Shown here: piece by piece, positions 1-10,004 of the stretch
Position numbering within the stretch: position 1 is the first letter of the stretch
How the letters are laid out: each line of letters begins with the position of its first letter
Origin: Mannheimia sp. USDA-ARS-USMARC-1261
GTDB taxonomy: Bacteria; Pseudomonadota; Gammaproteobacteria; Enterobacterales; Pasteurellaceae
DNA length: 64,000 nt
Reading direction: 5' to 3'
Assembly: GCF_000521605.1 (NCBI RefSeq)
Contig: NZ_CP006942.1
Span: forward strand, 1,178,001-1,242,000
The notes under the pieces: model-generated
The model's database searches: none
What the model saw: only the letters and a program-made list of their open reading frames with translations
Told to the model about the DNA's origin: nothing
Position numbers and translations under genes: made by a program

Positions 1-1
1 T

Positions 2-808
2 TCCAGCCGCTATTCACTTTCTTGTAGCCTTATTTCAGAATATAAAGACCAACTGGAGCGTGATTATGAGTACACTATTTCTCGTGAGTTTGGCAAATTG
101 CGACCTGCAAAATGGGTGGGCGAACAAGCGGCAATTAAAGCGGTAGAGAGACTTAACCCACAACGAATTAAGACTGCCGAAATGCCGGTGATTTTTTACA
201 ATGATGTAGCAACAGGCTTAATCGGGCACTTGGCAGCAGCAATTAGCGGCGGGGCGTTATACCGTAAATCCAGTTTCTTATTAGATAAATTAGGTGAACA
301 AATTTTGCCTGACTGGTTTGCGATTTCAGAACGTCCGCACTTGTTACGCCAGTTAGCCTCTTCTGCTTTTGATAGCGAAGGCGTTATCACGCAAAACCGT
401 GAAATTATTACTGATGGTGTGCTACAAACTTATTTAATGACAAGTTACTCCGGGCGAAAAATGGGCTTGAAAAGCACAGGACACGCAGGCGGCATTCATA
501 ACTGGCTAGTTAAGCCTAATCGTCAAGGTGGCTTAAATGCTTTACTCAAAGAGATGGGGTCGGGCTTATTAGTAACAGAAATGCTTGGTTCAGCAATTAA
601 TAGCGTTACAGGTGAATATTCACGTGGTGCTGCAGGTTTCTGGGTCGAGAACGGCGAAATTCAATACCCTGTAGCGGAAATCACTATTGCAGGACAGCTA
701 CAGGATATGTATAAACATTTAGTGGCTGTGAGCGATGATATTGAATACCGCTCAAACATTCAAACCGGATCAATTTTATTAGAAAAAATGATGGTTTCGG
801 GCGAATAA
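2..808 (+). CDS. pmbA: PmbA/TldE metalloprotease-like protein, 5' truncated by window edge
   Basis: This is the C-terminal part of PmbA (TldE), the partner of TldD in a two-subunit protease that matures or degrades small peptides (microcin B17, CcdA) in E. coli. The frame is open from base 2 with no start codon in view, so the gene begins left of the window. Family features seen are a conserved VGEQAAIKAVERL stretch, a GGALYRKSSF segment and the closing region with GRKMGLKSTGHAGG and ATG-free glycine-rich turns typical of the TldD/PmbA C-terminal domain. About 268 residues are present of an expected 450. PmbA lacks the zinc ligands of TldD, so this subunit alone is probably not catalytic. hpt follows after 57 bp that contain a degenerate uptake sequence. 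Confidence 0.9.
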   Translation, partial: SSRYSLSCSLISEYKDQLERDYEYTISREFGKLRPAKWVGEQAAIKAVERLNPQRIKTAEMPVIFYNDVATGLIGHLAAAISGGALYRKSSFLLDKLGEQILPDWFAISERPHLLRQLASSAFDSEGVITQNREIITDGVLQTYLMTSYSGRKMGLKSTGHAGGIHNWLVKPNRQGGLNALLKEMGSGLLVTEMLGSAINSVTGEYSRGAAGFWVENGEIQYPVAEITIAGQLQDMYKHLVAVSDDIEYRSNIQTGSILLEKMMVSGE

Positions 809-865
809 TTTGCAAAATTTTTAGTAAAAAAGCCCGCTTGTAATCAATTTTATTTGGAGAAATCA

Positions 866-1405
866 ATGAAAAAACACCATATCGAAACCTTATACTCTAA
901 AGATGAAGTATTAACTCGCATTAATGAGTTAGCAAAAGAAATCAATCAATATTATCAGCAAAAACAGTGCCAAAATCTTGTTGTGGTCGGCTTGTTACGT
1001 GGCTCATTTATGTTTATGGCAGATTTAGTGAGAAAGCTTGAGTTACCTGTGGAAGTGGATTTTTTAACTGCATCAAGCTATGGAAGTAGTACGGAATCCA
1101 GCCGTGATGTAAAAATTCTGAAAGATTTAGATGGCGATATTCAAGGAAAAGATGTCTTGATTGTAGAAGATATTATTGATACCGGCTTCACTTTAAGCAA
1201 AGTAGGGGAAATTCTCAAATTACGCGATCCAAATTCTCTTACAATTTGTACTTTACTTGATAAACCTTCCCGTCGCGAAGTAGATGTTCCTGTAAAATGG
1301 GTAGGTTTTGAAATTCCGGATGAATTTGTAGTTGGCTATGGTATCGATTACGCTCAAAAATACCGTAATTTAGATTATATCGGGAAAGTGGTGATTGAAG
1401 AGTAA
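866..1405 (+). CDS. hpt: Hypoxanthine phosphoribosyltransferase
   Basis: The 179-residue enzyme salvages hypoxanthine (and guanine) with PRPP to make IMP/GMP in the cytoplasm. The type I PRTase PRPP loop is visible as [11 protein letters not shown], with the flexible-loop region [10 protein letters not shown] before it and the hood-side [14 protein letters not shown] near the C-terminus. Length matches E. coli Hpt (178). I chose the ATG at 866 because GGAGA lies 5-9 bases upstream. A TTG 12 bases earlier would place the ribosome site inside the gene. It is followed by a convergent tRNA gene 14 bp downstream. No terminator of its own is visible. Confidence 0.95.
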   Translation: MKKHHIETLYSKDEVLTRINELAKEINQYYQQKQCQNLVVVGLLRGSFMFMADLVRKLELPVEVDFLTASSYGSSTESSRDVKILKDLDGDIQGKDVLIVEDIIDTGFTLSKVGEILKLRDPNSLTICTLLDKPSRREVDVPVKWVGFEIPDEFVVGYGIDYAQKYRNLDYIGKVVIEE

Positions 1406-1418
1406 TTAATAGTATAGA

Positions 1419-1494
1419 TGGTCCCCCCAGCCGGACTTGAACCAGCGACCAAGCGATTATGAGTCGCCTGCTCTAACCACTGAGCTATGGGGGG
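1419..1494 (-). tRNA. ileX: tRNA-Ile2, CAT anticodon (lysidine-modified type)
   Basis: A 76-nt cloverleaf with encoded CCA (1421-1419). The acceptor stem is CCCCCCA/TGGGGGG, the D loop AGTGGTTAGA, the anticodon loop CTCATAA with CAT at 1461-1459, and the T loop TTCAAGT. The anticodon arm GGCGACTCATAATCGCT and the D and T arms match the body of E. coli ileX (tRNA-Ile2) far better than initiator or elongator tRNA-Met. Its C34 should therefore become lysidine by TilS and read AUA. Oddity: the first pair is C1-G72 where E. coli tRNA-Ile2 has G1-C72. Automatic tools often label such genes tRNA-Met. Confidence 0.9.
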
Positions 1495-1580
1495 ATAAAG
1501 TGATGTGGATTATAGAGAAAAACCGAGTAGTCGTCTAGTAGCAGAAGATTACTCGGTTAATTATTAAGCGAGGTGGAATA

Positions 1581-2318
1581 TTATTCTTCTTTCCAAATTA
1601 AGGTTGCCATTCGTCCTGTTTGCTTATCCCTACGATAAGAGAAAAATAAATCTTCTTGGGTATAGGTGCAGTATTCTCCGCCTGAAATCTCGGTAATGCC
1701 AAGTTTATTGAGGCGTTGAGTGGCAATTTGGTAAAGATTTCCCAAAAACTTACCGCTTGTAGAGTTATCTTGAATAAAAGCTTCTTCTGCTCTTGGATCA
1801 AACGCACAGAATTGTTCAATTACTTCTTTTCCGACTTGGAAGGCTTTTGCTCCGATTGCAGGACCTAACCAAGCTGAAATTTCGTTGCTTGGACATTGAA
1901 ATTTTTCAACGGTTGCTTCTAGCACGCCATCGCATAATCCTCGCCAGCCTGCGTGGGCGGCTGCAATTTCTTCTCCATCTTTACTGACAAAAAGTACAGG
2001 CAAACAATCTGCGGTCATCACTAAACAGACTTGGTTGGGCTGATTGGTATAAACTGCATCAGCCTCAATGTCTTCGCCTGAGTAGGGGAGTTCAAGCACT
2101 CTTGTGCTATGTGTTTGTGTTAGAAATAGCGGAGATTGTGGTAAATGAAATTTCTCCACAAGCAATGCACGGTTTTGAGCAACATCTTCAGGGGAGTCAT
2201 TGACGTGGTCGCCTAAATTAAAACTATCAAAAGGCGGCTTACTTACTCCGCCGGTTCTAACAGTAGTAAATGCGTGAATATGCTTGGGAATATTCCAATT
2301 TGGGATAATGTTATCCAT
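1581..2318 (-). CDS. pgeF: Peptidoglycan editing factor / multicopper-oxidase-like YfiH
   Basis: The 245-residue protein belongs to the YfiH/PgeF (DUF152, Cu-oxidase_4) family. PgeF hydrolyses UDP-MurNAc-Ser mis-charged precursors in E. coli, and the family also has purine nucleosidase/laccase-like activities. Family signatures seen: TRTGGVS near the N-terminus, TQTHS (first metal His), ADCLPVLF with its Cys, and AAHAGWRGL, giving the His-Cys-His metal site. I chose ATG 2318, which gives the usual length (E. coli 243). The longer ATG at 2381 would overlap ridA and add 21 unrelated residues. ridA lies 31 bp upstream in the same direction, so the two are probably co-transcribed. Confidence 0.9.
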   Translation of the reverse strand: MDNIIPNWNIPKHIHAFTTVRTGGVSKPPFDSFNLGDHVNDSPEDVAQNRALLVEKFHLPQSPLFLTQTHSTRVLELPYSGEDIEADAVYTNQPNQVCLVMTADCLPVLFVSKDGEEIAAAHAGWRGLCDGVLEATVEKFQCPSNEISAWLGPAIGAKAFQVGKEVIEQFCAFDPRAEEAFIQDNSTSGKFLGNLYQIATQRLNKLGITEISGGEYCTYTQEDLFFSYRRDKQTGRMATLIWKEE

Positions 2319-2349
2319 TTGCAAAAAATCTCTAAAAAACAACCGATTG

Positions 2350-2739
2350 TTATCTACGCACGGCAATAGCTTCGATTTCAATACCTACATCTTTTGGTAA
2401 ACGAGCTACCTCAACACAAGAGCGAGCAGGGAAGTCTGGGTGTTCGTGTTCTTGGAAGAAAGCTTGGTATTCTGCATTCACAATAGCGAAATCATTTAAA
2501 TCTTTAACAAACACGGTGGTTTTGACAATATCCGCAACAGTTAAGCCGGCTTGTTCAACTATTGCTTTCACGTTATTGAGAGACTGGCGGGTTTGTTGAA
2601 CAATATCAGTTGGAATTTCACCCGTTTCAGGATTCACCGGAATTTGCCCGGAGGTTATCACAAGGCTCCCTAAATCAACAGCTTGTACATAAGGTCCGAT
2701 TGCGGCTGGTGCATTTTCTGTTTGAATTGCAGTTGTCAT
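2350..2739 (-). CDS. ridA: RidA reactive enamine/imine deaminase
   Basis: The 129-residue YjgF/YER057c/UK114 family protein hydrolyses 2-aminoacrylate and related enamines released by PLP enzymes. It is a homotrimer, with active sites at subunit interfaces. Seen: NAPAAIGPYVQAV at the N-terminus, SGQIPVNPETG, the conserved Arg in PARSCVEVARLP and the C-terminal VGIEIEAIAV. The ATG at 2739 is preceded by AAGGAG at ideal spacing. An upstream in-frame ATG at 2754 lacks a site. pgeF follows 31 bp downstream. Confidence 0.95.
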   Translation of the reverse strand: MTTAIQTENAPAAIGPYVQAVDLGSLVITSGQIPVNPETGEIPTDIVQQTRQSLNNVKAIVEQAGLTVADIVKTTVFVKDLNDFAIVNAEYQAFFQEHEHPDFPARSCVEVARLPKDVGIEIEAIAVRR

Positions 2740-2819
2740 CTTTATCTCCTTCATAATGAAAAATGAATGGATTAATGATAATATCTTTTTCTATTATTTG
2801 GAATAAAGAGAAGTGAATA

Positions 2820-3821
2820 ATGAGCATTAATGTTTCAGAAATCGTATTACATCAGTTAAATAAAACAGAGGGTGAAAATCCGGAACTCAATACTTTTTTG
2901 CGTGAGAATTTATTGGCAATTACGCCTGAGGTAGATCAAATGATGTTGCAATTACATCAAGCCTACCAAAGTAAAGCGAAGGCTTATGGTATATTCAAGC
3001 CGGAATCGATATTTGCTCAGCAACTTAATCGTTTATTGGAAAAAGAGACTGATTTTCTGCCGTTTAGTCATAGTTGTGCCAAAATGTTGGCGACAGAGTT
3101 GGCGAAGTACCCGTTTGCTGATGGCGGTACTTTTATTCTCTGCCGTTATACATTCTTAGCTACGGAATATCTATTTATTGCCTTAATTGACAGCCGTAAT
3201 TCAATGCTAGTTGATGAGAAGTTAGAAATTAAACGTACGCAATATTTAGAAATTGCACAATATGATATCGCTTGTCGCATTAATTTAACGGAACTGAAAC
3301 TTGATGCAACATCAAACCGTTATTTAACCTTTGTAAAAGGGAGAGTGGGGCGTAAAATTGCTGATTTCTTTATGGATTTCTTGAGTGCGGAAGAAGGTTT
3401 TAATCCTCAAGTGCAAAATCAAACTTTGTTGCAAGCGGTGAGCGACTATTGCGAGCAGGGGGAACTCTCTGCCCCGCAAACCAGAGAAGTTAAAAAACAA
3501 GTATTTGACTATTGCAAAGGGCAAATTAATAGTGGTGAAGAAATTGCACTAGATGAGCTTTCAAATGCAATGCCAACATTAAATGAAATAGATTTTGCTC
3601 AATTTACTCAAGAACAGGAATATGGTTTGGAAGAAAATATTCCACCAATGCGTAATGCCTTAAAAACGCTTACTAAGTTTTCAGGTTCAGGGAAAGGCGT
3701 TACCATTAGTTTTAATGCAGAATTGTTAGGCGAACGTTTGATTTGGGATGAACTAAACGATACTTTAACAATCAAAGGATTACCGGCTAACTTGCGTGAT
3801 CAGCTGGAACGTAATAAATAA
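2820..3821 (+). CDS. yejK: Nucleoid-associated protein NdpA/YejK
   Basis: This 333-residue protein matches the YejK/NdpA family along its length (E. coli 335). In that family it binds the nucleoid, and YejK modulates topoisomerases. Seen: the N-terminal [11 protein letters not shown], a central FAEGG-like [25 protein letters not shown] segment broken by hydrophobic strands, and the C-terminal [14 protein letters not shown]. The start at 2820 has AAAGAGAAG upstream. It is divergent from ridA, with an 80-bp AT-rich gap that probably holds both promoters. bamE follows after 68 bp. Confidence 0.93.
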   Translation: MSINVSEIVLHQLNKTEGENPELNTFLRENLLAITPEVDQMMLQLHQAYQSKAKAYGIFKPESIFAQQLNRLLEKETDFLPFSHSCAKMLATELAKYPFADGGTFILCRYTFLATEYLFIALIDSRNSMLVDEKLEIKRTQYLEIAQYDIACRINLTELKLDATSNRYLTFVKGRVGRKIADFFMDFLSAEEGFNPQVQNQTLLQAVSDYCEQGELSAPQTREVKKQVFDYCKGQINSGEEIALDELSNAMPTLNEIDFAQFTQEQEYGLEENIPPMRNALKTLTKFSGSGKGVTISFNAELLGERLIWDELNDTLTIKGLPANLRDQLERNK

Positions 3822-3889
3822 TGGAAAATTTTTATCAGTTTAGGTATTATCTAATTATCTGAATTTTGTATTATCAAAAGGTCAAATCT

Positions 3890-4231
3890 ATGAAAATGAA
3901 ATCTCTTTTAGCAACACTTTTAGTTGTAATGAGTGTAACTGCCTGCTCAACAGTAGAAAAAGTGGTGTATCGAATTGATGTGCCACAAGGCAATTACTTA
4001 GAACAAGATAAAATTGCACAGCTTCAAGTGGGTATGACACCCGAGCAAGTAGAATATTTACTTGGCACACCAGTGCTTAAAAATATTTTTGATACACATC
4101 GTTGGGATTATGTCTTTATTAAACGTGAAGGTTATAAAGACCCGGAGCAACGTAATTTATTTGTTTATTTTGATGCGAATGGATTAGTTTCAAAAATTGA
4201 TGACAGCAATGCAAGTGCAGAGCAGAAATAA
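3890..4231 (+). CDS. bamE: Outer-membrane assembly lipoprotein BamE (SmpA)
   Basis: A 113-residue lipoprotein subunit of the BAM complex that inserts beta-barrel proteins into the outer membrane. The signal peptide (residues 1-18) ends in a lipobox VTAC with Cys19 as the lipidation site. The mature part has the SmpA/OmlA hallmarks: a Y(R)IDVPQGNYL start, QVGMTPEQVEYLLGTP, and a FDTHRWDYVF strand. The ATG at 3890 has AAAGG about 9 bases upstream. A strong terminator follows directly, so the unit ends here. Confidence 0.93.
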   Translation: MKMKSLLATLLVVMSVTACSTVEKVVYRIDVPQGNYLEQDKIAQLQVGMTPEQVEYLLGTPVLKNIFDTHRWDYVFIKREGYKDPEQRNLFVYFDANGLVSKIDDSNASAEQK

Positions 4232-4253
4232 CAAAATCTAATACTAAAATTAA

Positions 4254-4293
4254 AGAAAGCCCACCTTTTAAATAAGGTGGGCTTTCTGTTTTG
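4254..4293 (+). terminator. Rho-independent terminator after bamE
   Basis: A perfect 14-bp stem (4254-4267 with 4274-4287, core AAGCCCACCTT), a 6-nt loop and a T-rich tail. It closes the yejK/bamE unit before gdhA. Confidence 0.9.
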
Positions 4294-4415
4294 GATAAAA
4301 AACAAGCAGTTACACCTAATTTTTCTAATTTTTATAATAAATTTTTCTAATTACTCTTTTCAAACATAAATTTGCTTGTTAGACTTCACACATCTTAAAA
4401 CACAACATCATATAA

Positions 4416-5774
<1,359 letters not shown>

Positions 5775-5795
5775 TTCCTATCCACTTATTATGTT

Positions 5796-5820
5796 GCCCT
5801 CATTATTGAGGGCTTTTTAT
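5796..5820 (+). terminator. Rho-independent terminator after gdhA
   Basis: GCCCTCA (5796-5802) pairs with TGAGGGC (5807-5813) around TTAT and is followed by TTTTTAT. Confidence 0.9.
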
Positions 5821-5935
5821 ATTGGAGTTTTACTGCATTAAATAAGAAAAATATGAAGTAGATCACAATTTTAAACATTAGTTAGCATTTTTCACAAAAT
5901 TTGTTTGAAAGCATTCAAAAATTCACTTAATCTTA

Positions 5936-6018
5936 ACGCAACAAAAATAAGTGTTGCATCTAGCAACCTAACACATAAATTTGCTTTCCGAGTGCCCCCA
6001 GAAGTGGGGCTTTTTTTA
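5936..6018 (+). ncRNA. Candidate small RNA with its own terminator
   Basis: Between gdhA and the ABC importer (286 bp with no gene) there is a second + strand terminator: GCCCC (5994-5998) with GGGGC (6006-6010), followed by seven Ts. The gdhA terminator is already complete at 5820. Upstream lies a plausible promoter, TTGAAA (5905-5910), 17 bp, TAATCT (5928-5933). The transcript would be about 80 nt and starts with a hairpin GCAACA/TGTTGC (5938-5957), followed by unpaired TAGCAACC. No open frame fits. On the minus strand the hairpin lacks a T-run, so it is not the end of the convergent ABC operon. I recognise no known family. Confidence 0.4.
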
Positions 6019-6106
6019 TGGTTAAAATGGTATATTAGTACAATATAAAGCGTTAAGCCACTTTTTACCCTATATGCTTTTAGTCTTTTGCCTACATCTT
6101 ATAAGC

Positions 6107-6865
6107 TTAGATATGATGAATAACTAAGGGTTTTCCTTGATATTCCACAACGTCAGCGTCAAGATTAAATACGGCTTTCAGATTTTCATTTGTAATAATT
6201 TGTTGTGGAGAGCCTATCTTTTCAATAGTGCCGTTTTTCATTGCCACAATGGTATCTGCATAAGCGGCAGCGATGTTAATATCGTGAACTACCATTACTA
6301 CGGTTAGTGCTAGTTCATCAGTTAATTGACGTAGTAGTTTCATTAATTCACGAGCGTGAAACATATCCAAATTATTAAGTGGTTCATCTAATAAAATATA
6401 ATTAGTCTGTTGGCAAAAAGTCATTGCAATTAGTGCTCTCTGACGTTGCCCGCCGGATAATTCATTTAAGAAACGATGAGAAAAATCAACTAAATCAAAG
6501 CGTTCAAGGGCTTCTTCCACAATATTTTGGTCTTGTTGTGTTATTCTGCCTTGATGATGAGGATAACGCCCGAACATTAGTAAATCTTTTACTGTGATTC
6601 CGCTATGGATAACATTGTCTTGCGTTAGAATTGCTAACTGCTTAGCCACTTTTTGAGAAGGCGTTTTTGCAATATTAAGATTATTTAAGTGAATTTCGCC
6701 TTCTTGAATATCTTTTAAACGTGCAATAAGGGAAAGTAAGGTTGATTTGCCCGCTCCATTTGCTCCGATTAATGCAGTAATACCGCCATTTGGAATAGTT
6801 AAATTGATATTATTTAAAATAGTAGTGTTACCAATTTTATGGTAAATATTTTTTACTGTTATCAT
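6107..6865 (-). CDS. Iron-chelate ABC importer, ATP-binding subunit
   Basis: A 252-residue ATPase of the FecE/FepC/CeuD group that powers siderophore uptake across the inner membrane. Seen: Walker A GANGAGKST, signature LSGGQRQRA, Walker B YILLDEPLNNLD and the H-loop VVHDIN. It is the last gene of a four-gene minus-strand set (binding protein, permease, permease, ATPase) in the order seen in CeuBCDE/FatBCDE/YclNOPQ importers, 17 bp after the second permease. The substrate cannot be told from sequence. Catechol-type or citrate-type ferric chelates are both possible. Confidence 0.9.
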   Translation of the reverse strand: MITVKNIYHKIGNTTILNNINLTIPNGGITALIGANGAGKSTLLSLIARLKDIQEGEIHLNNLNIAKTPSQKVAKQLAILTQDNVIHSGITVKDLLMFGRYPHHQGRITQQDQNIVEEALERFDLVDFSHRFLNELSGGQRQRALIAMTFCQQTNYILLDEPLNNLDMFHARELMKLLRQLTDELALTVVMVVHDINIAAAYADTIVAMKNGTIEKIGSPQQIITNENLKAVFNLDADVVEYQGKPLVIHHI

Positions 6866-6882
6866 TTTATTCCTTATTAATA

Positions 6883-7836
6883 TTATTTTTTCCGTTTTAA
6901 AATGAGATAGATAAAGACAATTCCCCCTACAAACTCAATCACTACACTGAGTACACCTTGCATTTTCAGTACTTGCTCAAAAATGGCTTGCCCTAAAATA
7001 AGCGTAATCGCCGAAACTAAAAACGTCATCGGAATGCGTACACTGTGGTGAATAGTTGGAGTAATTGCATTAACAATTGCACAAACTAGTAATCCTAAGA
7101 ATAGAATAGGTCCAACTAATGCAGTTGAAATTGAAACTAACAAGGCACAGCAGATGAGTAATTGGCGAGAAAATCGGGAGTATTCTAATCCAAGTCCAAC
7201 TGCTTTATCTTGACCTAACAAAAGGATATCTAACTTATGGCGTTGCCTCCAAACCCAGATAGAACATAAAAGAGCAATGCCTAAACCAATCCAAAGTAAA
7301 GTTGGTGTTGTGATATTAAATGAAGCAAATGATGAGCCTTGAGCAACAGCAAACTCCGTTGGATCAATCATTCGTTGTAATAAATTGTTTAAACTTCTAA
7401 ACAGAACACCAAAAATGACCCCAATTAAAATCATTCGGGGTAAATCCGATTTATTTTGAGTTAATGAGCTAAACAGTAATAAAGATGCTCCTAACATTAG
7501 CAATGTTTCAAAGAAGAATTTATGACTAGGATCAAGTTGGGTAAAGCCTATTCCACCAAAAAAGAAGACTAATGATGTTTGTAATAGCAGATAGAGAGCA
7601 TCAAAACCTAAAATACTGGGGGTTAAAATAGGGTTATGTGTAAGCGTTTGGAATAATAAGGTTGAAACCCCAATTGTATAGGCAATAGTGCAGAGTAAAA
7701 TTAATTTTTTACCTCGAAAAGTTAAAATGAAATCCCAATTCCCTTTAGCATTATAAGTAAGGTAAAAGAGTATGGATAACATTAAACTCAGGACTAAAAT
7801 AATAAAACGAGATTTAACCACGATATTTTCCTTCAA
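6883..7836 (-). CDS. Iron-chelate ABC importer, permease subunit 2
   Basis: A 317-residue FecCD/BtuC-family membrane protein with about nine hydrophobic segments. Seen: the helix-loop region GLLVCAIVNAITPTIHHSVRIP, equivalent to the cytoplasmic loop that contacts the ATPase, and LGLEYSRFSRQLLICCALLV, which is typical of the family. Its ATG overlaps the end of the upstream permease gene by 23 bp, indicating translational coupling. It should form a heterodimeric channel with the other permease. Confidence 0.88.
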   Translation of the reverse strand: MKENIVVKSRFIILVLSLMLSILFYLTYNAKGNWDFILTFRGKKLILLCTIAYTIGVSTLLFQTLTHNPILTPSILGFDALYLLLQTSLVFFFGGIGFTQLDPSHKFFFETLLMLGASLLLFSSLTQNKSDLPRMILIGVIFGVLFRSLNNLLQRMIDPTEFAVAQGSSFASFNITTPTLLWIGLGIALLCSIWVWRQRHKLDILLLGQDKAVGLGLEYSRFSRQLLICCALLVSISTALVGPILFLGLLVCAIVNAITPTIHHSVRIPMTFLVSAITLILGQAIFEQVLKMQGVLSVVIEFVGGIVFIYLILKRKK

Positions 7837-8782
7837 TACGTTTTTCTCTTATTAATAAATAGAGGAAAATAACAGTTCCAACAATACCAAAAATAGTGGA
7901 TATCGGCACTTCATAAGGGGCATTAATTGAACGCCCTAAAATATCACAAAAGAGCACCAAGTTTGCACCCAATACCACCACCGTAGGCAGATTTTGGCGT
8001 AATCTATCACCGGCAATACGAGAAACAATATTAGGTACAACCAAACCAATAAAAGGGATTTGCCCAACGGTTACCACGACGATAGAGGTAATCATCGCAA
8101 CAACGATCAACGCCAACCACGTCATTTGTTTATAATTTATGCCTAAATTTGTACTAATATTCTCGCCTAGCCCGGCAATCGTTAATTTATCTGCCATCAC
8201 ATATACAACCACTGCTAAAATTGCAGTAAGCCAGAGTAATTCATAGCGACCAGCTAAAATGCCCGAGAAGTCGCCTGAGAACCAAACAGATAAAACTTGT
8301 AGGCTATCGTTTTCGTAAGCAATATAAGTGGAAATTGCTTCAATCACATTGCCAAATACAATGCCGATTAATGGTAACATTAATTGCTGGTAAGGCGGTA
8401 AGTTACGAATAAGTAGTATAAAAATACTGATTCCGATTAATGTGCTGACTATAGCAATAGACATTTTCAGCATCAATGTAGAGGCTGGAAACATTAAGCT
8501 CGCAATAAGAATACCAATAGCTGCACTTTGGCTTGCTCCAATCATACTTGGCTCAATAAAGCGGTTTTTTAAGACGATCTGCAATACCATTCCCGCAACG
8601 GCGAGCGTTGCTCCCACTAACAATACTGCAAGAGTTCTTGGTAAACGGCTGACAAAAAAGAGCTTACTTTGCTCGGCAGAGCTAAATATCTCACTCCAGC
8701 TAAAATCAGCAACACCCACACTGGTACTGATTGGAATGAGTAACAATAAAATAAGAAGATTTAATCTAAAAAAAGAGAACAT
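7814..8782 (-). CDS. Iron-chelate ABC importer, permease subunit 1
   Basis: A 322-residue FecCD-family permease. Seen: the N-terminal SRLPRTLAVLLVGATLAVAG signature, GASQSAAIGI, and GLVVPNIVSRIAGDRLRQNLP, the coupling-helix region with conserved Gly and Pro. I took the ATG at 8782 (MFSFFRL) because the upstream in-frame ATG at 8830 lies within an inverted uptake-sequence pair that separates this gene from the binding-protein gene. No good ribosome site is visible at either. Confidence 0.87.
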   Translation of the reverse strand: MFSFFRLNLLILLLLIPISTSVGVADFSWSEIFSSAEQSKLFFVSRLPRTLAVLLVGATLAVAGMVLQIVLKNRFIEPSMIGASQSAAIGILIASLMFPASTLMLKMSIAIVSTLIGISIFILLIRNLPPYQQLMLPLIGIVFGNVIEAISTYIAYENDSLQVLSVWFSGDFSGILAGRYELLWLTAILAVVVYVMADKLTIAGLGENISTNLGINYKQMTWLALIVVAMITSIVVVTVGQIPFIGLVVPNIVSRIAGDRLRQNLPTVVVLGANLVLFCDILGRSINAPYEVPISTIFGIVGTVIFLYLLIREKRIEGKYRG

Positions 8783-8795
8783 AAGATATAAATGC

Positions 8796-8866
8796 AAGCG
8801 GTCATTTTTTACTGATTTTTTGCAATACAAAGATGCAAAATTTTTATAAAAAACGACCGCTTGTAA
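8796..8866. repeat. Inverted pair of uptake signal sequences
   Basis: CAAGCGGTC (8796-8804) and GACCGCTTG in opposite orientation (8856-8864), with the extended T-rich/TGCAA segment between. It lies between the binding-protein and first permease genes. It can fold as a stem and may reduce downstream transcription so that the binding protein is made in excess. Confidence 0.8.
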
Positions 8867-8872
8867 GGTTAA

Positions 8873-9772
8873 TTATTTTTTCTCAAACGCTGATTTAATG
8901 GTCTGTAAGTCGGTTTTCATTTGCTCATAGCCACCCGGTGCTAAATATGATGCACCGCTTAAATAAACGACATTACCGTTTTTCCAAGCTTTAGTTTGGC
9001 GGATTAATTCATTATCTAATACTTGTTGAGCAGATTGTCCTTCTTGACCGATAGCCGCAATACGATCCAGCACAAATAACCAATCAGGATTTAACTTTTG
9101 AATAAATTCAAATGAAATCGGCTGACCGTGTCCTGCATTTTTAATGCTTGCATCCGCCATTGGAATACCTAAGTTCTCGTGAATCCAACTTAAACGATAA
9201 CCTGAACCGAATGCTGAAATTTTACCACCGTTCACCAGAACAATAAGTCCATTTCCTTTATTTTTTACCGCATTTTTTGTTTGCTCAAGTAATGTATTAA
9301 TTTCGGTTTTAAGTTTTTCAGCCTCAGCTTCTTTATTAAATAATTTGCCGAAAGAATCAATACGTTGTAACCCACTTTCGATGAGTTTATCGCCATTATC
9401 GGTCATATCAATGGTTTTTGAGATTTGACTTACCTCATCAAATTTTTTTGCACTGCGAGTACCTACAATGATTAAATCAGGTTGTAAGCTATGCAAGGCT
9501 TCTAAATTTGGCTCAAATAAAGTACCGACATTAGTTGCTTTTTCAGCACTTGTTTTTAAATAAGGAATCACTTTAACCTCTGGCATAGCGTCAATTTTTA
9601 CGCCTAAGGCTTGTAAAGTATCAAGGCTGCCTGTATCAAATACCGCAATTTTAGCCGGGCTTTCAGTAAAGGTAACATCGCCACGAGCAGTTGGAATGGT
9701 AACTTCTGCTCCAAATGCAGAGCCGGTAAATAATGCTATTGTGGTTAAAGTAAATAGTGCTTTTTTGAACAT
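8873..9772 (-). CDS. Iron-chelate ABC importer, periplasmic binding protein
   Basis: A 299-residue class III binding protein of the FatB/CeuE/YclQ type that captures ferric chelates in the periplasm. The signal peptide covers residues 1-22 (MFKK start, cut after SAFGA) with no lipobox, so the protein is soluble. Conserved parts are IAVFDTGSLDTLQALGV, EPNLEALHSLQPDLIIVGTR and the C-terminal WLFVLDR followed by YLAPGGYEQM. The ATG at 9772 is preceded by GGGAGT. An upstream ATG would add 28 non-signal residues and span the Fur box. First gene of the importer operon. Confidence 0.92.
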   Translation of the reverse strand: MFKKALFTLTTIALFTGSAFGAEVTIPTARGDVTFTESPAKIAVFDTGSLDTLQALGVKIDAMPEVKVIPYLKTSAEKATNVGTLFEPNLEALHSLQPDLIIVGTRSAKKFDEVSQISKTIDMTDNGDKLIESGLQRIDSFGKLFNKEAEAEKLKTEINTLLEQTKNAVKNKGNGLIVLVNGGKISAFGSGYRLSWIHENLGIPMADASIKNAGHGQPISFEFIQKLNPDWLFVLDRIAAIGQEGQSAQQVLDNELIRQTKAWKNGNVVYLSGASYLAPGGYEQMKTDLQTIKSAFEKK

Positions 9773-9792
9773 TGAACAACTCCCTGTTTTAT

Positions 9793-9807
9793 TGAAAATA
9801 ATTCTCA
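9793..9807 (-). promoter_or_regulatory. Fur box upstream of the iron importer operon
   Basis: TGAAAAT-A-ATTCTCA matches the 7-1-7 Fur consensus TGATAAT-N-ATTATCA at 12 of 14 positions. It starts 20 bp before the binding-protein start codon, where bound Fur would block transcription in iron-replete cells. Confidence 0.7.
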
Positions 9808-10004
9808 AATATTTTAGCTCAAATTTAAGCAATATAGAAGTTAAAACACTATTCAAGATAGTAAATTATGAATAGCTTTATCAGGTTATTTAACCTCAAG
9901 TTGGTTGAATTCTGCCATTACATCACATTTTAATTTGTAAATTTTTAGCGAAAAAAGACCGCTTGCTTATGCTAAAATAAACTAAATTTTTAGATAGGAA
10001 CGAT

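Noticed and set aside
1419-1494. Reading the tRNA as elongator tRNA-Met because of its CAT anticodon
   Set aside because: D, anticodon and T arms match tRNA-Ile2 and not tRNA-Met.
8442-8849. 135-codon open frame antisense to the first importer permease
   Set aside because: Arises from the hydrophobic codon pattern of the permease. No start signal.
9908-10004. LexA/SOS box before uvrB
   Set aside because: No CTGT-N8-ACAG-like site found in the upstream gap.
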